Shown here: positions 7,250 to 15,830 of the stretch, in pieces
Layout: each line of letters opens with the position of its first letter
Position numbering within the stretch: the first letter of the stretch is position 1
Assembly: GCA_040265175.1 (NCBI GenBank)
Contig: JBDQGY010000081.1
Coordinates: 1 to 16,255 of the forward strand
Reading direction: 5' to 3'
Length of the DNA: 16,255 nucleotides
Source of the DNA: JAAZXR01 sp040265175
GTDB taxonomy: Bacteria > Myxococcota_A > Polyangia > Nannocystales > Nannocystaceae
Notes under the pieces: generated by a model
Databases searched by the model: none
Seen by the model: only the letters and a program-made list of their open reading frames with translations
Told to the model about the DNA's origin: nothing
Translations under genes and position numbers: made by a program

Positions 7250-9082
7250 ATGGTCGACGCAGCTCACGGTGACTCGGCACCGCAACCGGGGGTGGCTCGC
7301 CTTCGCCGACTGTTGCGCTACACACGCCCCTACCGTGGACGCCTCGCGGTCGCACTCTTCGCGCTTTTCGTCGCCGCCGCAGCCAGCTTGACCTACCCTA
7401 ATTATTTCGGAGAGGCCATCGACGCAGCGGTCACCGCACCGAACGCGAACGACCTTGACACCACAACCGGTCTCCTCCTCCTCGTCGTGCTGATTCAGGC
7501 GATCTTTGTCTTCATCCGTCACTATCTAATGAGCTGGATCGGTGAACGCGTGGTCGCCGACCTCCGCGTCGAGTTGCAGTCCCATCTTCTCGGGATGTCC
7601 CAAGCTTACTTCCACCGCACACGCACCGGAGAATTGATGTCGAGACTCTCCGACGACGTGACTCGTCTTCAAAGTGTGGTCGGCCAAGACATCAGCATCT
7701 TCTTGCGCAACGTCGTGACCATGTCGGTCGCGCTGGTGCTCCTCGTGTGGATCAGCCCCAAGCTGACCCTGGTGATGCTCGCTGTCGTGCCGGCGCTCGT
7801 CTTCGGCGCCGTGTTCTTCGGTCGACAAATTCGAAAGCTCTCCACTCGCGCCCAAGCCGAGCTCGCGAACGCGGCGGGGGTCCTCCAAGAAACCCTGGCC
7901 GCCGTCGAGACCGTCCAAGCCTTTGCGCGCGAGCCACATGAGCGAGGGCGCTACGGCACGGCGATCAACCGAGCATTCACGCTCATGGTGCGGAGAATTC
8001 GAGCCCGCAGCATCTTCATGTCCATCTCTTCAATGATCGCCTTCGCCACAATCGCCGGGATCTTTTGGCTCGGGGGGAAGATGATTATCGAGGGGAGCAT
8101 CGACGTCGGTGATCTCACCAAATTCTTTCTCTATACAATGATGGTCGCCACCTCGTTGGGGAGTCTCGCCGACCTTTATGGTAGCTACCAGCAAGCGGTG
8201 GGCGCCACCACGCGGATCTTCGAGATCCTCGACGAAAAATCAGAGGTCCCAGACACCGCCGACGCGTCGCCCGCCTTCGAGTCGAAGGGCGCCATCTCAT
8301 TTCGAAAGGTGGATTTTTCGTACAACAACGACGCGCCGCCGGTCCTCCGAGATTTTTCCTTGGACATCAATCCCGGGGAGACCTGCGCGCTCGTGGGCCC
8401 CAGCGGCTCGGGCAAGACAAGCCTCACGCGCCTGCTGTTTCGATTTTGGGAGCCCCAGCGAGGTGAGGTGCTCATGGACGGACACGCCCTGGCCACCTTG
8501 TCACTTCACCAGCTCCGCTCTCAGCTCGCGCTCGTGTCTCAAGACCCCGTTTTGTTCTCAGGGTCAATCCTCGAGAATATCCGCTACGGCCGACTCGACG
8601 CCTCCGAAGAGGACGTCACCAAAGCGGCGAAGGCCGCATTCGCGGACGAGTTTATCCGCGAAATGCCCGAAGGATACGGGACCCGAGTCGGCGAGCGGGG
8701 CGTCAAGCTCTCCGGTGGTCAGCGTCAACGGATCTCCATCGCGCGGGCCATCCTCGCCGACCCACGGGTGCTCGTCCTCGATGAAGCGACCTCGGCGCTA
8801 GACGGCGAATCGGAGGCCGCGGTGCAGGCCGCGCTTCAACACCTGCAAGAGGGCCGGACCACGCTCGTCATCGCCCACCGTTTAAGCACCATTAAGGACG
8901 CGGATCGGATCGTGGTCCTTGACCACGGCGCAATCGTTGAACAGGGAACTCACGATCATCTCATCGCGCGCGACGGATTGTACGCATCCCTCGTACGATT
9001 CCAGCGGCTCGACCGCTCGATCAACGAGGACGTTAGCGCGTGGAGCTCTTCAACGGCGCGCACCTCGACTGCGCCCGCCTAG
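7250..9082 (+). CDS. Half-size ABC exporter (fused membrane and ATP-binding domains, MsbA/multidrug type)
   Basis: 610 residues, the normal length for a homodimeric type IV ABC exporter. The membrane domain (about 25-325) has hydrophobic segments near 33-50, 75-92, 153-170, 174-192, 258-276 and 291-310. The ATP-binding domain is complete: Walker A GPSGSGKTS (383-391), Q-loop Gln431, signature LSGGQ (487-491), Walker B VLVLDE (507-512), D-loop SALD and switch His543. All catalytic residues are present, so it should be active. It would move lipid, drug or peptide substrates outward across the inner membrane; the substrate cannot be read from sequence. The regulator gene ends 47 nt upstream. The stop overlaps that of the convergent histidine kinase within the palindrome CTAG. 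Confidence 0.96.
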   Translation: MVDAAHGDSAPQPGVARLRRLLRYTRPYRGRLAVALFALFVAAAASLTYPNYFGEAIDAAVTAPNANDLDTTTGLLLLVVLIQAIFVFIRHYLMSWIGERVVADLRVELQSHLLGMSQAYFHRTRTGELMSRLSDDVTRLQSVVGQDISIFLRNVVTMSVALVLLVWISPKLTLVMLAVVPALVFGAVFFGRQIRKLSTRAQAELANAAGVLQETLAAVETVQAFAREPHERGRYGTAINRAFTLMVRRIRARSIFMSISSMIAFATIAGIFWLGGKMIIEGSIDVGDLTKFFLYTMMVATSLGSLADLYGSYQQAVGATTRIFEILDEKSEVPDTADASPAFESKGAISFRKVDFSYNNDAPPVLRDFSLDINPGETCALVGPSGSGKTSLTRLLFRFWEPQRGEVLMDGHALATLSLHQLRSQLALVSQDPVLFSGSILENIRYGRLDASEEDVTKAAKAAFADEFIREMPEGYGTRVGERGVKLSGGQRQRISIARAILADPRVLVLDEATSALDGESEAAVQAALQHLQEGRTTLVIAHRLSTIKDADRIVVLDHGAIVEQGTHDHLIARDGLYASLVRFQRLDRSINEDVSAWSSSTARTSTAPA

Positions 9083-10953
9083 ACCGAACGTGGGAACTTG
9101 ACTACGAAGGTTGTTCCAACCCCCTCGTCCACCTCAAAGTCAATGTTCGCTCCATGACGGTCCACAAGGATCGAGCGGGCGATGGTGAGCCCTTGCCCGA
9201 GCCCGGCCCCCGTCTCTTTTGTCGTAAAGAACTGGTGGAATATCTTGTCTCGAATCTCCCGGGGGATGCCCCCCCCGGTGTCTTGAATCTCAAGCACGAT
9301 GACGTCCTCTGTCGCGTAGGTGCGCAGGGTGATCAGGCCACGCTCTCTGACAGAGTTGGTCTCCTTGATCGCCTGAGACGCGTTCACGAGAAGCGCCAGA
9401 ACTGCTCGCGTGAGATCCCCCGGAACCCCGATCAACATAGGGAGGTCCTCACCAAACTCGCACTCAATCTCCGCCGTATACTTCCACTCGTTTTGCGACA
9501 CGTTAACGGCGTTCTTCACCACCGTGTTAAGGCTCGTCGGCTCCGGTGGACCCGCCTCCATCAACGCGCTCTGCTTCAACGCCCGCACGATCTTTGAGAC
9601 CCGCGTGACCCCCTCTAGAGACTGCGACACAGCCGACGGCGCCTCTCGACGCAGGTACTCAAGCTTCATCTGCTTGAGGCGTCCATGGACACCGCTCTCG
9701 ATGTCTATCTCTGAGATGAGCAGCTCAAAGGCCTTCTCAAACTGCTCGAACGCCATCTGCATAAACTGGAGGTTGTCCCCCACGTATTGCATCGGCGTGT
9801 TGATTTCATGGGCGACACCACCGGCGAGGTGACCCACCGCCTCCAACTTTTGCGCGTCGAAGAGGGCTTTTTGGAGCCGCTCACGCTTCGTCACATCGAC
9901 GCAGACGGCGACAGCCTCGCCTCCCAACACCTCGCCCCCTGACAGGGCGTCATGCTCAATCTCCGCGACGTGGACGTCCCATGAACGATTCAGCCACGAC
10001 AAGGTCGCCGTTGCGGTCTCACCCCGGAGCGCGGCGCGGTGGGCATCTAAAATCTCTTCGCCACACGCCTCTCCGAGGAACTCACATAGCCTCACCCCAG
10101 GACGCTGCGTCACCGCCTCTCCATCCACGGCGTGTCCGCCTCGAAAAAAGAGGACCCGAAGCTCCGCGTCGACGATCCACATCACGATCGGGAGGGCGCG
10201 CAGCATCGCCTGTTGACTCGCTCGCAGTTCCTCCACCATGCGCGCGGCCGTCTGTCCCTCGGCCGTTTCGCAGAACACGAGCGCGCGAGATCCCGAGGCG
10301 CCGATTCGAAGCCGAGTCATTTTTACGTCGCACACTCGTCTCTGTCCGTCGAACCCGACGAGCGAGAGCCCGCGACGATCCTCGACAAGCGCCTCCAAAT
10401 CAACGCCACCAATGGCGCGCGCGCCTCTCTGCACACCGAAACGAGCTTTCGCGGCGGCGTTGCAAAACTGCACCCGCTCGTCGGCGCCCGCCACGATCAC
10501 CGCGTCCGAGACGCCGTCGAGAAGCGGCTCCATCTCATACCTCGAAATCTCCTCGTGACGCACGCGATCCACCCCCTCCTCAAGGCCTGCCAAGGTCTCT
10601 GGGTCCACCACCACAACCCTGTCGGCGCCCGTGTCGCGGAGTGCATCCCGGGTTCGGTGGTCGTCGCGACCCACGACAAGCACCACGGGCAGGTGCTCCC
10701 AAGATCGACGCACAGCAGTTACGCGAGCCAACTGTGCAGGGACAACCTCCTCCATCACGACGACGACTGTGCTGAACTCGCTTACTTGAGTCCCGACGAC
10801 CTCGGCTGGAGAGGTCCCCATCTCAAGCTTCTCGACAGTGTCGCCCCTACCGACCAGGCGGTCGAAACAACGCCCACCAAGCTCGTTCGCGTCCTCCAGC
10901 GCCATCATGAAGAACGCGCGAGGGCTCGGTGTACTCACATCCGAGGGGTTCAA
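9079..10953 (-). CDS. Soluble histidine kinase with degenerate N-terminal receiver and two PAS regions
   Basis: 624 residues, no membrane helix. Residues about 60-130 have the strand pattern of a receiver (VVVVMEE, LPVVLVVG, GADRVVVVDPE), but the phosphoacceptor Asp strand ends in Met-Glu-Glu and the conserved Lys-Pro is Asp-Pro, so it is a pseudo-receiver. Two PAS-like regions follow at about 140-230 and 245-355. The kinase core is intact: GGVAHEINTP with His382, N-box Asn524 in LLVNASQAI, G1 box DTGGGIP (558-564), F-box FHQFFTTK and G2 box GAGLGQGL (582-589). It should autophosphorylate and pass phosphate to the two response regulators encoded just upstream in the same operon. The start is TTG at 10953, overlapping the previous stop by 4 nt, with GAGGT 7 nt upstream; GTG at 10938 or ATG at 10908 are alternatives. 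Confidence 0.94.
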   Translation of the reverse strand: MNPSDVSTPSPRAFFMMALEDANELGGRCFDRLVGRGDTVEKLEMGTSPAEVVGTQVSEFSTVVVVMEEVVPAQLARVTAVRRSWEHLPVVLVVGRDDHRTRDALRDTGADRVVVVDPETLAGLEEGVDRVRHEEISRYEMEPLLDGVSDAVIVAGADERVQFCNAAAKARFGVQRGARAIGGVDLEALVEDRRGLSLVGFDGQRRVCDVKMTRLRIGASGSRALVFCETAEGQTAARMVEELRASQQAMLRALPIVMWIVDAELRVLFFRGGHAVDGEAVTQRPGVRLCEFLGEACGEEILDAHRAALRGETATATLSWLNRSWDVHVAEIEHDALSGGEVLGGEAVAVCVDVTKRERLQKALFDAQKLEAVGHLAGGVAHEINTPMQYVGDNLQFMQMAFEQFEKAFELLISEIDIESGVHGRLKQMKLEYLRREAPSAVSQSLEGVTRVSKIVRALKQSALMEAGPPEPTSLNTVVKNAVNVSQNEWKYTAEIECEFGEDLPMLIGVPGDLTRAVLALLVNASQAIKETNSVRERGLITLRTYATEDVIVLEIQDTGGGIPREIRDKIFHQFFTTKETGAGLGQGLTIARSILVDRHGANIDFEVDEGVGTTFVVKFPRSV

Positions 10954-12212
10954 CCGGCGGACCTCGATGAGCCCCCCATGGACGCCCCCGGATCCGCGGT
11001 CTCCGTCGCTTTCTCACCGTCTTTGTTATCGTCGCTGGCCAGATCTTCTTGGTCTGAGATCGTTCGCACGCGAACGGGCCCTGACAGCTTTTTCGATTTT
11101 TGAAAATTGAGAAGCCGCGCCAGCATCGCCGAGGTCACGCGCTGGCCTTTCGCCGCCAACATTGACCCGGACGAGGACCGAACATCTTGATCAAGATGCA
11201 TGTAAACGTTGAGATCGGCGATCCCGACGACCTTGGTGGTGCCCGAATCCTCGACGACGGACACGCCCCGGAGCGCGTCAATAATCTCCGAGGAATACCC
11301 TTGAGAGCGCAGGTCCTCGAGAATTTGCTTCGATCCTACGCCTCGAAGGCGATCTCCTTCGTACTTCAACGCGGCACGCAAGAGATTGGCCCCCAAGGTC
11401 ACATACGGCTGAGGATCTTCCTCGATCGACGCCTCCGGTGGATCGAGCTGAGCGCCAACAATGGCCGCGACCTCTTCCAAGCGAGGAATCTTCAGCAACA
11501 GCGACATCCCGATGCTCGGGTGATCTTGATATGCGGAGACTTCTCCAGGGTCGAGCACCTGTCCAATATGCAGCTTCGCGAGCAGCTCCGCAGGGAGCCC
11601 GATGCAGCCAAGCTGGGAGAGGCGAGCCGCCGTGACGTAACGCCAGGCCTCCGGGACGGAGAGGCGCGTGGTCATAATTTCAACAATCCTCGCCAGTCGA
11701 TCCGCGCGGCTGAACGCGACGGGGTTCACCAACTCAAGCACCTCCGCGAGCATGTTGATGCTGCGCGACAGGGTCTCTTCTAGTAAGCGCGCCTCATATT
11801 CCAGGACTCGGTGATGCTTCACCGCCTTCGCGAGTACGTTGCGTAGCTCCTCGCCACCACACGGTTTGGTCAGGAATTCAAAGATGCGGCCGCGATTGAC
11901 CGCCTCCATCGCAGATTCTAGGTCAGCGTGACCGGTGAGCAAAATTCGAACGGTCCGAGGGAAGTTCTCGTGAACACGCGAGAGGAACCACGCCCCATTC
12001 ATCCGCGGCATCTGCATGTCAGAAACCACCACGGCGAACGGCCCCTCATCGCGAATCGCTCGAAGTCCCGCGAATCCGCTGTTCGCAGTGATCACCTCGT
12101 AGTCCATCGAAAGCTGCCTGCGAAGTCCTGCGAGGACGTTCTCCTCGTCGTCGACCACCAAGATCCGCGGGAGAGACTCGTCTTGGGCTGATGCATCCGA
12201 ACTGTCGCTCAT
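10950..12212 (-). CDS. Response regulator with catalytically degenerate HD-GYP-like domain
   Basis: 420 residues. The receiver (about 14-130) is intact: acidic pair Asp21/Asp22, phosphoacceptor Asp65 in VVSDMQMP, Thr93 and Lys116 in LTKP. A helical region (about 150-318) follows the HD-GYP layout, but the metal and catalytic residues are gone: the HDIGKIG motif reads SQLGCIG (199-205), the first His position reads Phe (AFSRADRL), and the HHExxxGxGYP motif is replaced by AQLDPPE (254-260). Only the DHPSIGMSLL segment (230-239) is well kept. It is therefore unlikely to degrade cyclic di-GMP. A third small domain (about 326-382) resembles the C-terminal module seen after HD domains in other deltaproteobacterial regulators. 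The start is ATG at 12212 (ATGA overlap with the upstream stop, AGGAG upstream). The acidic tail 386-420 is low complexity. Confidence 0.9.
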   Translation of the reverse strand: MSDSSDASAQDESLPRILVVDDEENVLAGLRRQLSMDYEVITANSGFAGLRAIRDEGPFAVVVSDMQMPRMNGAWFLSRVHENFPRTVRILLTGHADLESAMEAVNRGRIFEFLTKPCGGEELRNVLAKAVKHHRVLEYEARLLEETLSRSINMLAEVLELVNPVAFSRADRLARIVEIMTTRLSVPEAWRYVTAARLSQLGCIGLPAELLAKLHIGQVLDPGEVSAYQDHPSIGMSLLLKIPRLEEVAAIVGAQLDPPEASIEEDPQPYVTLGANLLRAALKYEGDRLRGVGSKQILEDLRSQGYSSEIIDALRGVSVVEDSGTTKVVGIADLNVYMHLDQDVRSSSGSMLAAKGQRVTSAMLARLLNFQKSKKLSGPVRVRTISDQEDLASDDNKDGEKATETADPGASMGGSSRSAG

Positions 12213-13420
12213 GCAGACGCCATCTCCTCGCGCATATGACCGACTTTCTCTTCGAGTTTTCTGCGCCAAAACATCAGTTTTTCAACCCCTGCAACTTTTT
12301 TGAGGTGGTCCTCTCTCATGGGGAGCGGCGCGGTACCGGGCATCGGCCCGAGAAGCTCATCGAGGACAGAGACCGTGAAGTGCAGCGCATCTGCGAACTC
12401 AAACTCGTCATGGGGAACGACCGAGGGATCGTGATGATGAACGATCGCTTCGACGATATAGGTAGGGATGTCCCAGCTCTCTAGGAGGATCCCGCCGACC
12501 TCAGGATGGTGCAAGCCGACGTGCTCAAACAGCTTCTCCATGGTCGTCACCTCCCGTTTCCCGTCGCGCTGGCACCACTGCATCGCGATTACGAGGCGCC
12601 CGAGCCCGTGCAAGATCCCAACTGTGAATCGATCATCACGCTCTCCAACGTCGAAAATATCTTGAAGCGCCGACGCCACGAGCATCGAGCGCTCGTGCTC
12701 TTGGCCAACGCTGAGATCCGAAATTCCTCCAACGGCGGGAAAGGCGTTGGCGACCTCGACCGCGAGGACCACAGATTTTAAGTGTGCCACTCCCAGCATC
12801 ACAGCCGCGTCACGTACGCTTGAGAGCTTTCGGGTCAAGCCAAAGAACGCGCTGTTGGCCAGACGAAGGACGCTCGCTGAGATTCCAGGGTCTTGCTCCA
12901 CAACGGCTGCGATCTCCCGAAGACTCGCGTCACCACCCCGCAGGAGCTGACACAAACGCGCGTAGATCTTCGGTTCCGACGGGAGGCCCGTCAGCGTACC
13001 GATGAAATCGCGAAGCGAATCGTGGTCGAGTCTCCGGCGAAGATGGCACGCACGATCGATGGCCCCAGCCAATTCGCGAATGTCGATGGGCTTGTCGAGG
13101 AACTGATGCGCGAGGGGCTCCTGGTTGGGCGGACTGCTCCCCGATTCCGACCACCCAGAAAAGGCGATCCGGACGACCTCAGGATGTGAGCTCCGGATTT
13201 GCTCAAGGAGCTCGGAGCCCCCCATGCCCGGCATGTTCATATCACTGATCACAACATCGAAATCCGTCGTGCGAAGAGCATCGAGGGCCGCGGCTCCAGA
13301 GTCCAAGAAATGCATCTCCCAGACTTCGTCACGCCGAAATAGCGAACGGCGCAACGCGTCGAGGACGCTCGCATCGTCATCCACAAATAGGATCCTTAAT
13401 CGGCGCGGAGTTTTACTCAT
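12209..13420 (-). CDS. Response regulator with HDOD output domain
   Basis: 403 residues. The receiver (about 7-125) has Asp14-16, phosphoacceptor Asp60 in VVISDMNMPGMGG, Ser88 and Lys110 in LDKP, so it can be phosphorylated. The HDOD domain (about 140-345) shows the usual signs: LPSEPKIYARL, IAAVVEQDPGISASVLRLANSA (170-191), and HGLGRLV (271-277) in place of the metal-binding HDIGKL. HDOD domains are non-enzymatic members of the HD superfamily that act in signalling through protein contacts; partners in this case are unknown. It is the first gene of the three-gene operon; its stop overlaps the next start as ATGA. The ATG at 13420 has only a weak purine-rich stretch upstream (AAGAGAA). Confidence 0.92.
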   Translation of the reverse strand: MSKTPRRLRILFVDDDASVLDALRRSLFRRDEVWEMHFLDSGAAALDALRTTDFDVVISDMNMPGMGGSELLEQIRSSHPEVVRIAFSGWSESGSSPPNQEPLAHQFLDKPIDIRELAGAIDRACHLRRRLDHDSLRDFIGTLTGLPSEPKIYARLCQLLRGGDASLREIAAVVEQDPGISASVLRLANSAFFGLTRKLSSVRDAAVMLGVAHLKSVVLAVEVANAFPAVGGISDLSVGQEHERSMLVASALQDIFDVGERDDRFTVGILHGLGRLVIAMQWCQRDGKREVTTMEKLFEHVGLHHPEVGGILLESWDIPTYIVEAIVHHHDPSVVPHDEFEFADALHFTVSVLDELLGPMPGTAPLPMREDHLKKVAGVEKLMFWRRKLEEKVGHMREEMASA

Positions 13421-13766
13421 GTGTTCTCTTGGTCATCGCGGGCTCACAAAAAGCCTTGAGCGCTGAACTGCTCGTATCTCGCGGTGGCAAAAAAGGCCAC
13501 CTCAACCCTCGCTCGGCGTGCGACGCAATGTCACCAGTGTACGGTGCTCTCGAAGAGCATCGCTCAATCCATAGCTGATGGGCAACCGCGAAGAATTGAG
13601 AGCGCGCCCGGCGTATGCTCGCGCCACCAAGAAGTATAAAACGACCCAAATTAGGCTCCGCGGTCGCGGCGATGCGGGCAGGTTACCGATATGGAGCCTC
13701 GATCGGCGCTTTATGCGCCAGCGGTTCGCGCTCCAATCTGTCGTCACATGCGTTAGCTTCACGCCC
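13421..13766. promoter_or_regulatory. Divergent intergenic region before the signalling operon and the S9 peptidase
   Basis: 346 nt with no convincing gene. An inverted repeat GGTGGC (13483-13488) and GCCACC (13496-13501) has an A-rich 7-nt loop, close to the operon start at 13420. TATAAA occurs at 13635-13640 (plus) without a matching -35. A frame open from 13578 runs into the peptidase but would mask its signal peptide. The region must contain the operon promoter, which I could not locate. Confidence 0.5.
13754..13759 (+). promoter_or_regulatory. -10-like TAGCTT before the S9 peptidase start
   Basis: TAGCTT lies 7 nt before the ATG at 13767, the same element and nearly the same distance as for the ABC exporter. 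No Shine-Dalgarno is visible, so a leaderless transcript is possible. No clear -35. Confidence 0.3.
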
Positions 13767-15791
13767 ATGTTGCAGCGTTGCATTGTGTCCCTTATTGGCG
13801 TCGCGCTTATCGGGTGCGCCGCCGCGTCGGATGCGGAGGCGAGACGTCCGACCGCCACACCCGAACGAGTGCTCGCGTTCGCTCCTGAACAGCTTGTGGG
13901 GCTGTCACAAACCAGTGACGCCCACCTGTCCCCAGACGGACGCGCGGTCGCCTACGCAGTCCGTACACCCCAGGCTCTGTCCACACACGGTGGGGCCAAG
14001 ACCTCCATCTACTTGTTGAACGTGGAGACGGGCGCTACCCGTCGCCTCACCTCAGCGACCCACACCTCGTGGTCGCCTCGGTGGTCGCCGGACGGCACAA
14101 AAATCTCCTTCCTCTCCCGACGGCGAGCCCACGACGACCACACGCAAATTTTCACGATCGATCCCGCCGGTGGCGAGGCGACCCCCATGACCAAGCTCTC
14201 CACGGGCGTGCGCGCATACGCGTGGTCTCCCGTGGGCCAGCGAATCGCCTATACCGCCACGCGTGCGTGGACCACCGAAGAGCAAGACGCTCGCTCAGAG
14301 GGACGCGACTGGGTGGTCAACGAACGCAATAACCGCGGCAGCAAGCTCTTTGTACTCGATCCGCTCACCGGGGAATCTAGCCCTGTCACCCAAGACACCC
14401 ACGCCGTCAACAGCTTCGCGTGGGCCCCGGACGGGGAGAGCATGGTCATCAGCGCGTCCACCTCGGCCACGGTGGACGCCACCATGATGTACAGCAGCCT
14501 GTACACCATCACCATCGCAGACAAAGAGCTGCGACCCCTCACAAAAACAGAGGGGAAACTAGGACGCGCGGCGTGGTCGCCCGACGGGAAGAACATCGCC
14601 TTCCTCGGCGCCCGGGACATTCACGACTCAACGGCGGGGACCCTGTTTGTGGTCTCCGCGAGCGGTGGGAGCGCCCGCGCGCTCACCTCGAACATCGAGG
14701 GCACGGGTCAATGGATCGGTTGGCGCGACGCGAAGACAATTGTGATGTCGAGTCACGAGCGGACTGAATCCACCGTTCGGCTCATCGACCTCAAGAACGG
14801 CTCCTCGACTCTCCTCGTGGAAGACGGCCCCACCTGTCGCAGCCTCAGCTTCGCCGCCGACGGAGAGCGATACGCCTGCTCCGGGAGTCGGCCAACCCAC
14901 CCACCGGAGGTCTTCGGAGGCTCGCTAAAAAAGAAGACGCCCAGACGACTCACCGTCTCCAACCCCGAACTTGAGCGCACGATCTTAGGAGATCAGCGGG
15001 TCTTTAACTGGACCGCAAAAGATGGAACCTCCCTCCAAGGGGTGCTCATCTTGCCCACCGGTTACACAAAGGGCACCCGGTATCCGCTCGCCGTGCTTCC
15101 CCATGGCGGCCCCGAGGGGGTCTCTTTGAACGGATGGAATACACGCGCCACCTACCCGGCCCAGATCTTTGCCGCGGAGGGATACGTCGTCTTTGAGCCG
15201 AACTATCGCGGCTCGAGCGGCCGCGGCACCCCATTCGCCGTCGCCGATCAACAAGACCTCGGCGGTCTCGAGTTCGAGGATGTCTTGTCGGGAATCGACG
15301 CGCTTGTCGCGGAGGGCCTCGTGGACGGAGACCGCGTAGGCATGGGCGGCTGGAGTTATGGCGGCTACTTCTCCGGACTGGCCGCGACGCGCTGGAGCGA
15401 GCGGTTTAAGGCTTCAGTGATCGCCGCCGCCGTCACCGACTGGATGTCGTTTACCGGTACTACGGAGATCGAACACGAAAATTCCTTGGTCCACTGGAAG
15501 CTTTGGCCCTACGACCAACCCCAAAAGGTCTGGGAGCGCTCCCCCATGGCACACACCAAGGACTCCCAAACCGCCAGCCTCATCGTCCATGGGCTGGCAG
15601 ACACCCGCGTCCCGCCAAGTCAGTCCACGGAGCTTTACCGGGCCCTGAAGCATGCGGGCGCGCCCGTCGAGCTTGTGATGTATCCCCGCGAGCCGCACGG
15701 CCTGCGTGAAAATGTCCACCAGCTCGATTTTGTCGAGCGATTCGTTGGATGGTTCAACCGCTACGTCCGCGAAGCCAAATCGACGCAGTAG
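13767..15791 (+). CDS. S9-family (prolyl oligopeptidase/dipeptidyl peptidase type) lipoprotein peptidase
   Basis: 674 residues. The signal peptide ends in a good lipobox (ALIGC), so Cys17 should be lipidated and the enzyme anchored in the envelope. Residues about 40-400 are a beta-propeller with repeated SPDG-type turns (near 55, 107, 220 and 271) typical of S9 peptidases, where it gates access for short peptides. The alpha/beta-hydrolase domain (about 415-670) has the complete triad: Ser530 in GGWSYGGY, Asp612 in HGLADTRVP and His644 in REPHGL. HGGPEG (446-451) fits the oxyanion region. It probably cleaves di- or oligopeptides, possibly after proline, outside the cytoplasm; exact specificity is not readable. 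ATG 13767 is chosen because it starts the signal peptide. The next gene begins 39 nt downstream. Confidence 0.95.
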   Translation: MLQRCIVSLIGVALIGCAAASDAEARRPTATPERVLAFAPEQLVGLSQTSDAHLSPDGRAVAYAVRTPQALSTHGGAKTSIYLLNVETGATRRLTSATHTSWSPRWSPDGTKISFLSRRRAHDDHTQIFTIDPAGGEATPMTKLSTGVRAYAWSPVGQRIAYTATRAWTTEEQDARSEGRDWVVNERNNRGSKLFVLDPLTGESSPVTQDTHAVNSFAWAPDGESMVISASTSATVDATMMYSSLYTITIADKELRPLTKTEGKLGRAAWSPDGKNIAFLGARDIHDSTAGTLFVVSASGGSARALTSNIEGTGQWIGWRDAKTIVMSSHERTESTVRLIDLKNGSSTLLVEDGPTCRSLSFAADGERYACSGSRPTHPPEVFGGSLKKKTPRRLTVSNPELERTILGDQRVFNWTAKDGTSLQGVLILPTGYTKGTRYPLAVLPHGGPEGVSLNGWNTRATYPAQIFAAEGYVVFEPNYRGSSGRGTPFAVADQQDLGGLEFEDVLSGIDALVAEGLVDGDRVGMGGWSYGGYFSGLAATRWSERFKASVIAAAVTDWMSFTGTTEIEHENSLVHWKLWPYDQPQKVWERSPMAHTKDSQTASLIVHGLADTRVPPSQSTELYRALKHAGAPVELVMYPREPHGLRENVHQLDFVERFVGWFNRYVREAKSTQ

Positions 15792-15796
15792 TCCGC

Positions 15797-15802
15797 TACA
15801 AT
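15797..15802 (+). promoter_or_regulatory. Candidate -10 element (TACAAT) for the right-edge lipoprotein
   Basis: TACAAT matches the -10 consensus in 5 of 6 positions and lies just after the peptidase stop, 28 nt before the ATG at 15831. No good -35 at 16-18 nt. It suggests the lipoprotein has its own promoter. Confidence 0.35.
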
Positions 15803-15830
15803 GCGCGTAGTTTTCGCCGCAGGACCTACC

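Noticed and set aside
10132..11103. Long plus-strand open frame opposite the kinase and regulator
   Set aside because: It is antisense to strongly supported conserved domains; its composition is typical of GC-rich shadow frames.
13578..13766. Extended N-terminus of the S9 peptidase
   Set aside because: It would hide the lipoprotein signal peptide that begins at 13767.
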